This document shows positions 34,008-41,793 of a stretch of 64,000 nt of DNA, piece after piece (position 1 is the stretch's first letter; every line of letters begins with the position of its first letter). The stretch comes from Glycomyces albidus (GTDB lineage Bacteria; Actinomycetota; Actinomycetes; Mycobacteriales; Micromonosporaceae), in assembly GCF_009451885.1 (NCBI RefSeq), contig NZ_WIAO01000012.1, positions 79,362-143,361 on the forward strand, read 5' to 3'. The notes under the pieces are model-generated. The model was not told where the DNA came from. It searched no databases and saw only the letters and a program-made list of their open reading frames with translations. The position numbers and the translations under genes are program-made.

Positions 34008-34975
34008 CGGCGCCGTCCCAGCCGCATCCAGTAGTCCTCGCGTCCCGTGTCGATCGGGAGCGGTTCGCCGCGGAAGGACGGGAGGCGGTTGAGCATGAGC
34101 TGCACCGCCGGGGCGTTTGCCATGCCGCGGTAGATGTCGAGCGCCCACAGGCCGTTGACGATCACGAGCGCCCGCAGCCGCTGCTCGATGCCGTCGTCGG
34201 CTCCGGCGCCGCCGAAGCCCTGCGCCACAAGGCGGTCCAGGTCGTAGTCGGCCTGGATGCGGGTGCTCGGCATGACCGGGGCCCACAGTACGTAGCGCGC
34301 GAGCTCCCACATCGGGTCGCCGATCATGACCGCCTCCCAGTCGAAGACGCCGGCGACCGCGTCGCCTTCGACGGTGAAGTTCCCCGGGTTGAGGTCGCCG
34401 TGGACGAGCTGCCGCGCCACCGGGAGCTGCGCGGCGATGCCCAGGGCGGTCGCGGTCAGCTCCTCGGCCATCTCGCGGTCGGCCGGGTCCTCCAGGTAGT
34501 CCCAGTCGGCCGGGAGGAGCGAGCGGAGCTGCCCGGTCCAGTCCCCGTGCAGCCCGTTCCCGGTCGCCGGGTCGACCGAGCCGGAGCCTTCGGCGGCGCC
34601 GAGGTCGACCGCTGCGATGGCGTCGATGACGGCGCGCACCGCCGGCGCGCAGCGGCGCTGGTGCGCCTCGTCCGAGCCTGTCAGATGGACGCCGCCGAGT
34701 CGCTCGGAGACGCAGCAGTAGGCGTCGGCGATCGGGCCGACGTGCAGCACCTCGGGGACCGGCACGGCCGTGCCCGCGAGCGCGCGGGCCGCCCACGCGT
34801 CCTTGTCGAATCCGATGCGGCGCGGAGCGATCCGGACCACGAGGTCCCGGCCGTTTGCGCGGAACGCGAACGCCTGGGAGACCTCGCCTTCGGCGATCGG
34901 CGTCCAGTGGCTGAGGGGGCCGAGCAGGTCGCGCATCGCCTGCGCGGCCTCCTCGCCGGTGAATGCGGTCTTCAT
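34004..34975 (-). CDS. Aminoglycoside phosphotransferase (APH)-family kinase
   Basis: 323 aa. The kinase-like fold shows FAFRANGRDLVVRIAP (ATP site), the Brenner motif LVHGDLNPGNF with catalytic Asp, and GVFDWEAVMIGDPMWELAR with the metal-binding Asp. These are the hallmarks of the APH family (PF01636), which phosphorylates hydroxyls of antibiotics, homoserine, sugars or other small molecules. Real resistance cannot be claimed. It is first in a two-gene unit with a nucleotidyltransferase-like gene, a pairing that hints at small-molecule modification. Confidence 0.87.
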   Translation of the reverse strand: MKTAFTGEEAAQAMRDLLGPLSHWTPIAEGEVSQAFAFRANGRDLVVRIAPRRIGFDKDAWAARALAGTAVPVPEVLHVGPIADAYCCVSERLGGVHLTGSDEAHQRRCAPAVRAVIDAIAAVDLGAAEGSGSVDPATGNGLHGDWTGQLRSLLPADWDYLEDPADREMAEELTATALGIAAQLPVARQLVHGDLNPGNFTVEGDAVAGVFDWEAVMIGDPMWELARYVLWAPVMPSTRIQADYDLDRLVAQGFGGAGADDGIEQRLRALVIVNGLWALDIYRGMANAPAVQLMLNRLPSFRGEPLPIDTGREDYWMRLGRRR

Positions 34976-35187
34976 CGCCCTCCAGGCTAGGACCGCGGCC
35001 CGGGCCCGCCAACCGGATTTCGGCCGCCCCGAACCGAAGCGGACCGGCCGACGCTTCCGAGCGGGCGTCGCCGGCCTGGCACGCGACGCGCTCGCGACCT
35101 CGCCCGCGGCGGCGTCGCGAGAGGGGTCCCGCGCGGCCGCGGCGATAATCGGGTGCAGCACCGAACCCCCTGAAAGGAACGCCTGCG

Positions 35188-36030
35188 ATGAACACTTCCG
35201 CCTTCCCGCCGCTGATCCTGCCGCCGTGGGTCCGCAGTCTCGCCGCGGGCGTCCCGGAGGCCCCTGAGAACGCGGTCCCGCTGCCGCCGGCGCCGCTCGG
35301 CACCGTCTTCGCGCTCGGCGAGGAGGTCGGCTGGGCGGTGCCGCCGCGCCCGTTCGAACTCCTCTTCGGCCGCGACGAGGACAACGTGAACATCCCCTTG
35401 GGCGTCAAGGACAAGCGCATCAGCCGCGTGCACGGCCGCCTGGTCTGCCACGGCTCGGAGTGGACGATCCGCAACGAGGGCCGCCTGCCGATGCTCCTGC
35501 CCGGCGACTCGATGCTCCTCTCCGGTCACGAGCGCGTCATCGAGCACTCCTACATGCCCGTCTACATCGGCGACCTCTCCGAAGCCGTGCACTGCCTGGA
35601 GATCCGCCTCATCGGCGGCAAGCGCACCCCTGACGACGGCGCCGCGGACGACGAGACCGCGGTCCCCGGCAAGCACGACCTCAGCGAGATCGAGCGGCTC
35701 GTGCTCACCTCGCTCGCCCAGCGCTACCTCCGCGGCCTCCCGCGCCCGCAACCGGTCTCGTGGCGCCAGGTCGCCGACGACATGCGCCGCTCGCGCTTCG
35801 CCGCGGACCGGAACTGGAACGAGGGCACCGCGGCCCGCGTCGTCGCCGGCGTGCGCGAGCGCCTCTCCCACCCCGAGTACCGGCCCCGCGTGGCGGGTCT
35901 GCTGCGCGACGAGGTGTTCGGCGAGCCGCTCGGGAACGCCTTGAACGACAACCTGATCCGCGCGCTCCTCCAGAGCACCACCCTGGACCCGGAGGACCTG
36001 AGGCGCCTCGACGCCGACGACCCGGCCTAG
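35188..36030 (+). CDS. FHA-domain protein with C-terminal helical domain
   Basis: 280 aa, RBS AAAGGAACG. The FHA domain covers about 55-130: FGRDEDNVNIPLG (R62) and ISRVHGRL (S79, H82), the residues that contact phosphothreonine. The C-terminal part (about 160-235), LSEIERLVLTSLAQRYLRGL, VSWRQVADDMRRSRFA, is helical and could be a winged helix or HTH-like effector. The gene is tail-to-tail with a PknB-like kinase, overlapping by 4 bp. The natural guess is that this protein reads phosphothreonines made by that kinase, possibly changing gene expression. Confidence 0.85.
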   Translation: MNTSAFPPLILPPWVRSLAAGVPEAPENAVPLPPAPLGTVFALGEEVGWAVPPRPFELLFGRDEDNVNIPLGVKDKRISRVHGRLVCHGSEWTIRNEGRLPMLLPGDSMLLSGHERVIEHSYMPVYIGDLSEAVHCLEIRLIGGKRTPDDGAADDETAVPGKHDLSEIERLVLTSLAQRYLRGLPRPQPVSWRQVADDMRRSRFAADRNWNEGTAARVVAGVRERLSHPEYRPRVAGLLRDEVFGEPLGNALNDNLIRALLQSTTLDPEDLRRLDADDPA

Positions 36031-37520
36031 AGCTCCTGGTAGCACATGAAGTAGTAGATGACCCCGGTCTCGGGGTCCCAGGGCGCGCCGGTCTCGTCCG
36101 CCGTGTCGCGCCAGTAGTACTCGAAGTCGGTGACGCCGTCCACCCCGCACGCCAGCCAGGCGGCGTCGTCGTGGTCCGGCTGCGACGGGTTCGGGTCCTC
36201 CGGGTTCACCACGATCCGGTAGATGTACTCCGCGGCCTCCGGCGAGTCGCAGGCGACGACGACCCACGTCTCCGGGTCGTCGGTCACGCACTCGCCCTCG
36301 ACCGGGCGCCGCTCGACCTGCTCGTCGCCCGTGACCGGCGCCGGCACGGTCGGCCCCGGGCCGTCGTCCGCTTCGGACGCCGGACCGTCGCTCTCCGCGG
36401 CCGCCTCGGTCCCGTCGCCGCCGTCGCCCGCATCGGGCTCGAACGCGGTGTACACCAGCACCCCGGCCAGCAGCAGCAGCGCGATGACCGGCGTCAGCAG
36501 GCTGAACAGCAGCGGTCGCGGCGCCGGCGCGGCAGCGGCCGGCTCGGGGCGCTCCGACCGCAGCCGCTCCTGGATGTCCCGCAGGATCGGCAGCGCCGAG
36601 CCCGCCTCGGTGACGCCCACCGTCTGCGCCAGGTCGTGCGCCAGCTCCCCGCAGGTCTGGTACCGCTGCGCCGGATCGACGTGCATCGCCTTGGCCACCA
36701 CCGGGTCCACCGCCGCCGGCAGGTTCGAGCGCATCGCCGTCACCGGCGCGATGTCGCCCGCACGCTGGGCCTGCTCGGCGCCGGAGTCGTCGAGGTGGTC
36801 GAGAGGCCGCCGACCCGCCAGGCAGTGGTAGAGCACCGCGCCGAGCGAGTACACGTCGCCCGCGCGCTCCAGCGGCGTCGCCGGCGACGCGGGCGCGGGC
36901 TCCGATTCGGCGGCCTCCTTCGGCGCCGGCGCCGCATTGAAGACCTCCGGCGCGGTGTAGCGGCGGGTCCCGATGTACTCGCCGGTGGCGGTCAGGTCCT
37001 TCCCGAAGCGTCCCTTCGCCACTCCGAAGTCGCTGAGGTACACGTGCCCTTCGCCGCCGAACAGGATGTTGCCGGGCTTGACGTCCCGGTGGACGACGCC
37101 GTGGTCGTGCGCGAAGTCGAGTGCCTTCGCGACCTGGACGATCACGTCGACGACCTCGGCCAGCGCCATGTCGCCGCGTTCGAGGCGGCGGCGCAGGTCG
37201 TCCTCGGCCCGCGGCATGACCATGTACAGCAGGTCGTCCCCGCGGGCGGCCGCGGTGATGACGTACATGATGTTCGGATGCTCCAGGCCCGCCATGAGCT
37301 GGATCTCCCGCAGGAACCGCTCGCGGTAGCCCGGGTGCATCGACAGGTATCCGGCCATCACCTTCACCGCGACCTTGCGGTGGTGGAGCCGGAGGTCCTC
37401 GGCCAGGAACACCTGGCTCTGCCCGGTGGCGCTCACCGGTTCCGGGTCGAGCCGGTAGCCCGGCAGCAGCTCGCCGAGCCGGTCTCGGATGCGTGCGAAG
37501 GGGTCGGTCGTCTCGTCCAT
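36027..37520 (-). CDS. Transmembrane Ser/Thr protein kinase (PknB-like)
   Basis: 497 aa. The kinase domain (about 20-300) has K53 in VAVKVM, HRDVKPGN (D146, N151), DFG (164-166), GTRRYTAPE and GDVYSLGAVLYH. The glycine loop is atypical, ATGQSQV in place of GxGxxG. One transmembrane helix lies at about 337-360. The extracellular part (about 361-497) begins Gly/Asp/Pro-rich and ends in a Cys-containing domain (GECVTDDPETWVVVACDSPE ... WLACGVDGV ... FMCYQEL). That end resembles a small sensor rather than PASTA repeats. It is convergent with the FHA gene. Confidence 0.93.
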   Translation of the reverse strand: MDETTDPFARIRDRLGELLPGYRLDPEPVSATGQSQVFLAEDLRLHHRKVAVKVMAGYLSMHPGYRERFLREIQLMAGLEHPNIMYVITAAARGDDLLYMVMPRAEDDLRRRLERGDMALAEVVDVIVQVAKALDFAHDHGVVHRDVKPGNILFGGEGHVYLSDFGVAKGRFGKDLTATGEYIGTRRYTAPEVFNAAPAPKEAAESEPAPASPATPLERAGDVYSLGAVLYHCLAGRRPLDHLDDSGAEQAQRAGDIAPVTAMRSNLPAAVDPVVAKAMHVDPAQRYQTCGELAHDLAQTVGVTEAGSALPILRDIQERLRSERPEPAAAAPAPRPLLFSLLTPVIALLLLAGVLVYTAFEPDAGDGGDGTEAAAESDGPASEADDGPGPTVPAPVTGDEQVERRPVEGECVTDDPETWVVVACDSPEAAEYIYRIVVNPEDPNPSQPDHDDAAWLACGVDGVTDFEYYWRDTADETGAPWDPETGVIYYFMCYQEL

Positions 37521-37688
37521 CGAACTACCTCTGGGGGAGCGGGGCCTGCGAAGCGGCGCAAGTCGGCCGAAACCGGTTCCCCGATGCCGACTCCATATAA
37601 GCAGACGACCGCGCGGCGGCGCGGACCGTGTCCGGGACCCCTCCCGGCCCTCTCGTGCTAGCGCCGGCGGTGCGGCAAACGACCGCGG

Positions 37689-37714
37689 CGCTCCGACGCG
37701 AACCGATCGGAGCG
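37689..37714. other. Inverted repeat CGCTCCGA-N10-TCGGAGCG
   Basis: Perfect 8-bp arms in the 247-bp gap between the divergent kinase and saccharopine-dehydrogenase-like genes, 54 bp before the latter's start. It could be an operator. The remainder of the gap shows TATATG (minus strand) as a possible kinase -10 and nothing else. Confidence 0.45.
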
Positions 37715-37767
37715 GCTCTGTTCCCCAGACCGGCGGCGGCGCCCTCGAACTGCCCTACGATCGGGGC

Positions 37768-38835
37768 ATGAGCACCGTGCTGGTCATCGGAGTGGGCGAC
37801 ATGGGCGACCGGGTCGCCGCCGGCCTCGGCGCGAGCGGTTTCGTCGGGCGGCTGATCGTCGCCGGCCGGTCCGCGCCGAACGTCTACCAGGTCGCGGCCT
37901 CGGTTGCGAGCGCCTCGGACTGCCTGGTCGAGCCCGCGGTGGCCGACGCGACCCGCCTCGACGAGGTCGTGGAGCTCCTCGAGCGCACCCGGCCCGACCT
38001 CGTCGTCCAGTGCGCCTCGCTGCGGAGCCCGTGGGCGCTGGCCGAGCGGGCCGACCCGGCCGCGAGGGCGGTCGAGGGCGCCGGTCTCGGGCTGCGGCTG
38101 CCGTACCAGGTCCCGGTGGTGCTCAACGTGATGCGCTCGCTCAGGGAGACCGGTCTCGACTGCCCGGTCGCGAACCTGTCGTTCCCCGACGTGACCGGCC
38201 CGATCCTGGAGCGCCTCGGATTCGCGCCGACCCTCGGCCTCGGCAACGCCGGCATGATCCTGCGCCGGGTGCGGGCCGTCCTCCGCGACGAGTCGCCCGG
38301 CGAGGAGCCGCCGCTCGTCCGGGTCGTCGCCCACCATTCGCAGCTCACCGGCGTGATGACCTCCGAGCCGCCGGCCGCGGAGGACCGCGTCCGCGTCTAC
38401 CTCGGCGAGGCGGGCCGCCGCGACGACGGCGCCGCCTACCGCGGTCCCGCGATCGATCCGGGCCTGCGCTGGAACTACCTCACCGCGAGCGCCACGCTCC
38501 CGGTCCTCGAGGCGCTGCTGCCCGAGTCGAAGGTCCTGCGCTGGTCGGTCCCGGCGCCCGGCGGCCTCCCGGGCGGCTACCCGGTCCGCATCGACGGCGG
38601 CGCGGTCGAACTCGACCTCCCGCCCGGCGAGTCCCTTGAGGACGCCGTGGCGTTCAACGAGCGGATGGCCCGCGCCGACGGCGTCGATCGCATCGACCCC
38701 GACGGCACCGTCCACTTCACCGACGCCGCCCGCGAAGCCGTGGCCGACGTGGCCCCCGACCTCGCCGAACCGCTCCCGGTCGACGACATGGCGGCCCGGG
38801 CCGCGCGGCTCGACGAGGTGCTCGCGACGGTCTAG
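37768..38835 (+). CDS. Saccharopine-dehydrogenase-like NAD(P) oxidoreductase
   Basis: 355 aa. The N-terminal Rossmann motif is VLVIGVGDMGDRVAAGLG, then DATRLDEVVELLERTRPDLV and VQCAS. This is the pattern of saccharopine dehydrogenase NADP-binding domains (PF03435). The rest (DVTGPILERLGFAPTLGLGN) is not a standard catalytic domain and the substrate cannot be named. It is separated from neighbours on both sides and may be monocistronic. Confidence 0.72.
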   Translation: MSTVLVIGVGDMGDRVAAGLGASGFVGRLIVAGRSAPNVYQVAASVASASDCLVEPAVADATRLDEVVELLERTRPDLVVQCASLRSPWALAERADPAARAVEGAGLGLRLPYQVPVVLNVMRSLRETGLDCPVANLSFPDVTGPILERLGFAPTLGLGNAGMILRRVRAVLRDESPGEEPPLVRVVAHHSQLTGVMTSEPPAAEDRVRVYLGEAGRRDDGAAYRGPAIDPGLRWNYLTASATLPVLEALLPESKVLRWSVPAPGGLPGGYPVRIDGGAVELDLPPGESLEDAVAFNERMARADGVDRIDPDGTVHFTDAAREAVADVAPDLAEPLPVDDMAARAARLDEVLATV

Positions 38836-38994
38836 GGCCGGCCCTGCTGCGTCAGAACGATCGTCGTGCCCGGCCCGTTCGCCGCGTTGCCGGGGCCGAA
38901 ACGACACACCGGCATCCTCCGGACCTTCCTCGGCTTGCGACGCTTGCGAGGGAACGGACTCTGACGCCGGCCCGCCGATTCACTGGAGCGGCCC

Positions 38995-39561
38995 TCACGC
39001 CTCGGCGGTCACGGCCTTGAGTTGGCGCATGGCGTCGCGCATGAGCTCGCGCAGGTCCCGGGGCTCGGGGTCGGCGACCCATCGGGCGTGGGCGACCTTG
39101 AAGACCGCGATGCCGGCCTCGGCGGCGAGGCTCGCCGCGGGGTCGGGGACACCGCGGGCGCGCAGACCGCCGGCGAGCGTGTCGGCCATCAGGGCGAGCT
39201 TGACCGCTTCGCGTTCGCGCAGTTCGGCATTGGCGGCGATGACGGCGTTGCGCCGGCGCGAGTACGCGTGCCGGTCCGCGAAGAAGCCGCCGGCGTCCTC
39301 GAGCACCGCGGCCACCGTGGCGATCGGGTGCGGCGCCTCGGGCGCCCGCTCCAGCGCCTCGGCGAGCCCCGTCACGAGCGGGTTCGCGTCCGGGAACAGC
39401 ACTTCGCGCTTGTCGGCGAAGTGCCGGTAGAAGGTCCGTTCGGTGAGTCCGGCCCGCCCGGCGATCTCGGCGACGGTGACCTGCTCGAAACCGTGTTCCG
39501 CGAACAGCTCGAAGGCCGCTTCCTCGAGGCGTCCGCGCGCATTGGGTTCCCACCGTGCCAT
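38995..39561 (-). CDS. TetR-family regulator
   Basis: 188 aa. The HTH is LEEAAFELFAEHGFEQVTVAE with GRAGLTERTFYRHFADKREV. The C-terminal domain is of the common TetR_C actinobacterial type. It diverges from an NAD-dependent epimerase/SDR across 107 bp that holds a perfect palindrome, so it probably represses that gene and itself. Confidence 0.92.
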   Translation of the reverse strand: MARWEPNARGRLEEAAFELFAEHGFEQVTVAEIAGRAGLTERTFYRHFADKREVLFPDANPLVTGLAEALERAPEAPHPIATVAAVLEDAGGFFADRHAYSRRRNAVIAANAELREREAVKLALMADTLAGGLRARGVPDPAASLAAEAGIAVFKVAHARWVADPEPRDLRELMRDAMRQLKAVTAEA

Positions 39562-39576
39562 GAGCCGATCCTACCG

Positions 39577-39626
39577 ATGTCATGGACTGACATGCATGTG
39601 CTACGGTTGATGGCAGGCACTGACAT
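39577..39626. promoter_or_regulatory. TetR operator between the TetR and SDR genes
   Basis: ATGTCA-TGGAC-TGACAT (39577-39593) is a perfect 6-bp inverted repeat, 16 bp upstream of the TetR start. The right half overlaps ACATGCATGT (39590-39599), and a third copy of TGACAT lies at 39621-39626. The clustering indicates a cooperative operator. The SDR promoter, TACGGTT etc., lies between the sites. Confidence 0.7.
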
Positions 39627-39668
39627 CAGGGTGGTCGACGTCCGACCCCCGCAACAGGAGGTTCCCTC

Positions 39669-40598
39669 ATGCGCGTCTTCATCACCGGCGCTTCCGGCTG
39701 GATCGGCTCCGCCGTCGTCCCCGAGCTCATCGGCGCCGGCCACCGCGTCGCCGGCCTCGCCCGCTCCGACGCCTCCGCCGCTGCGCTCGCCGCGGCCGGC
39801 GTCGAGGTCCGCCGCGGCTCCCTCGACGACTTCGACGTCCTGCGCGAGGAGGCCGGCGCCGCCGACGCCGTCGTCCACCTCGCCTTCAAGCACGACCTCG
39901 CCTTCTCGGGCCGCTTCGGCGACGCCGTCGCCGCCGACCGCGCCGTGGTCGAGGCGATCGGCGACGCCCTCGCCGGCACCGGCAAGGCGTTCGCGCTCGC
40001 CTCCGGCACCCCCGAGTCCCCCGGCGCCGTCGCCACCGAGGACGACGGCCACGACTTCGCCCCGGACCGCCCCGGCCCGATGGCCCGCATGGCCACCGCG
40101 GAGTACCTGCTCGGCCTCGCCGCGCGCGGCGTGCGCTCCATCGTGCTGCGCTTCCCGCCCACCGTGCACGGCGAGGGCGACCACGGTTTCATCGCCGCCC
40201 TGGTCGGCGTCGCCCGCGAGAAGGGCCTCTCGGGATACATCGGCGACGGCACCTCCCGCTGGGCGGCCGTCCACCGCGCCGACGCCGCGGTCCTCGTCCG
40301 CCTCGCGATCGAGCGCGCCCCCGCCGGGTCCACGCTGCACGCCGTCGCCGACGAGGGCGTGCCGATGCGCGACATCGCCGCGGTCGTCGGCCGCCACCTC
40401 GGCGTCCCGACCGCATCGGTCGCCCCGGAGGACGCGGCCGCGCACTTCGGCTGGCTCGCCGCCTTCGCCGGCGCCGACCGCGCCGGCTCGAGCGCCCGCA
40501 CCCGCGAGCTCCTCGACTGGGAGCCGACGCACCCCGGCCTCGTCGAGGACCTCGAGAAGGGCCACTACTTCGAAACCGGTCGGCCGCAGGCGGCATGA
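39669..40598 (+). CDS. NAD-dependent epimerase/dehydratase-family (extended SDR) protein
   Basis: 309 aa, with RBS AGGAGG. The N-terminus is RVFITGASGWIGSAVVPELI, the NAD-binding glycine motif. Next is VVHLAFKHDLAFSGRFG. The catalytic Tyr-xxx-Lys is not obvious, so it may be an atypical SDR (NAD(P)H-binding, NmrA-like group). It is a TetR-controlled single gene. Function is unknown beyond a sugar- or small-molecule-binding oxidoreductase fold. Confidence 0.82.
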   Translation: MRVFITGASGWIGSAVVPELIGAGHRVAGLARSDASAAALAAAGVEVRRGSLDDFDVLREEAGAADAVVHLAFKHDLAFSGRFGDAVAADRAVVEAIGDALAGTGKAFALASGTPESPGAVATEDDGHDFAPDRPGPMARMATAEYLLGLAARGVRSIVLRFPPTVHGEGDHGFIAALVGVAREKGLSGYIGDGTSRWAAVHRADAAVLVRLAIERAPAGSTLHAVADEGVPMRDIAAVVGRHLGVPTASVAPEDAAAHFGWLAAFAGADRAGSSARTRELLDWEPTHPGLVEDLEKGHYFETGRPQAA

Positions 40599-40695
40599 CC
40601 GCGCAGTGAGCGGCTACTTCCCCGAGAAGCCGGATACCTCCGCCCGAACCACGCATACTGGTGGGGTTTCGGTGCTGAAAGGGGAGGGGGACGCC

Positions 40696-41745
40696 ATGCG
40701 CGCGTTGACCGTCGAGCCCGGTGTCAAAGGCTCGCTGTCGCTCGAGGAGGTCGACGAGCCGGCACCCGGTCCAGGGGAGCTGCTCGTCGACGCCGTCGCG
40801 CTCGGCGTGTGCGGCACCGACCGGGAGCTCGCCGACGGCGAGTACGGCTGGGCTCCGCCTGGAGCCGACCGGCTCATCATCGGGCACGAGTCGCTCGGCC
40901 GGGTCCGCGAGGCGCCCGAAGGCAGCGGGTTCGCGCCGGGCGACCTCGTCGTCGGCGTCGTCCGCCGCCCCGACCCCGAGCCGTGCGGCGCGTGCGCGCG
41001 CGGCCTGTTCGACAACTGCCGCAACGGGAACTACACCGAGCGGGGCATCAAGGAGATCCACGGCTACGCGAGCGAGGTGTGGACGGTCGAGGCCGACTAC
41101 GCGGTCAAGCTCGACCCCTCGCTCGCCGAGGTCGGGGTGCTCCTGGAGCCGATGAGCGTGCTCGTCAAGGCGTGGGAGCAGATCGACAAGGTCGGCTCGC
41201 GCTCCTGGTTCGACCCGAAGTCGGTGCTGGTCACCGGTGCCGGGCCGATCGGGCTCCTCGGCGCGCTCATCGGCGCCTCCCGCGGGCTCGACGTCCACGT
41301 CCTCGACCGCGCGCCCGACGGCCACAAGCCGAAGCTCGTGCGCGGTCTCGGGGCGACCTACCACTACGAGGGCTTCGCCAACGTGATCGAGCAGGTCGTG
41401 CCGGACATCGTCATCGAGGCCACCGGCTCGGAGGTGCTGGTGTTCGACGCGATGGCCGCGACCGGCGCGTTCGGCGTCACCTGCCTGACCGGCGTCTCGC
41501 CCGCGGGCCGGCGCGTGAGCGTCGACGCCGGCAGCCTGAACCGGGACATCGTGCTGGAGAACGACGTGGTCGTCGGCTCGGTCAACGCGAACCTCGAGCA
41601 CTGCCGCCGGGCCGCCGAGGTCCTCGCCGAATCCGACCGCGACTGGCTCACAGGGCTGATCACCAAGCGCGTTCCCCTCGCGGAGTTCGCGGACGCGTTC
41701 AACGCCGGGGCCTCCGAGGTCAAGGTCGTCATCGACATCGCGTGA
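40696..41745 (+). CDS. Zinc dehydrogenase of the glucose-1-dehydrogenase type
   Basis: 349 aa, ATG 40696 behind GGGGAGGGGG. Motifs: GVCGTDRELADGEYG, IIGHESLGRV (His-Glu zinc ligands), CGACARGLFDNC (structural zinc), GAGPIGLLGA and NANLEHCRRAAEVL. This set is typical of glucose/galactose 1-dehydrogenases with Gdh-type C-terminus (PF16912), seen first in archaea. It oxidises an aldose to the lactone with NAD(P). A neighbouring SDR and ABC exporter offer no pathway clue. Confidence 0.87.
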   Translation: MRALTVEPGVKGSLSLEEVDEPAPGPGELLVDAVALGVCGTDRELADGEYGWAPPGADRLIIGHESLGRVREAPEGSGFAPGDLVVGVVRRPDPEPCGACARGLFDNCRNGNYTERGIKEIHGYASEVWTVEADYAVKLDPSLAEVGVLLEPMSVLVKAWEQIDKVGSRSWFDPKSVLVTGAGPIGLLGALIGASRGLDVHVLDRAPDGHKPKLVRGLGATYHYEGFANVIEQVVPDIVIEATGSEVLVFDAMAATGAFGVTCLTGVSPAGRRVSVDAGSLNRDIVLENDVVVGSVNANLEHCRRAAEVLAESDRDWLTGLITKRVPLAEFADAFNAGASEVKVVIDIA

Positions 41746-41769
41746 CGGCGGTAGGCGATTGCCCGGGGT

Positions 41770-41781
41770 CGGACCGGTCCG
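41770..41781. other. CGGACCGGTCCG palindrome before the ABC exporter
   Basis: Perfect 12-bp palindrome 12 bp before the ATG of the exporter. It lies where an operator or ribosome-site hairpin would act. Confidence 0.4.
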
Positions 41782-41793
41782 TACGATCGGAGC

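Noticed and set aside
34004..34975. Antibiotic resistance gene
   Set aside because: APH-fold kinases act on many substrates; nothing here shows activity on aminoglycosides.
29132..34990. Open frame of about 1950 codons over lhr and beyond
   Set aside because: It is a shadow of lhr in another frame, with low-complexity Arg/Pro composition.
38835..38994. Distant inverted segments GGGCCGG/GCGTCAG and CTGACGCCGGCCC in the gap between convergent genes
   Set aside because: They could pair, but they enclose about 105 nt and the left arm is interrupted, so I do not call a terminator. The gap otherwise shows nothing.
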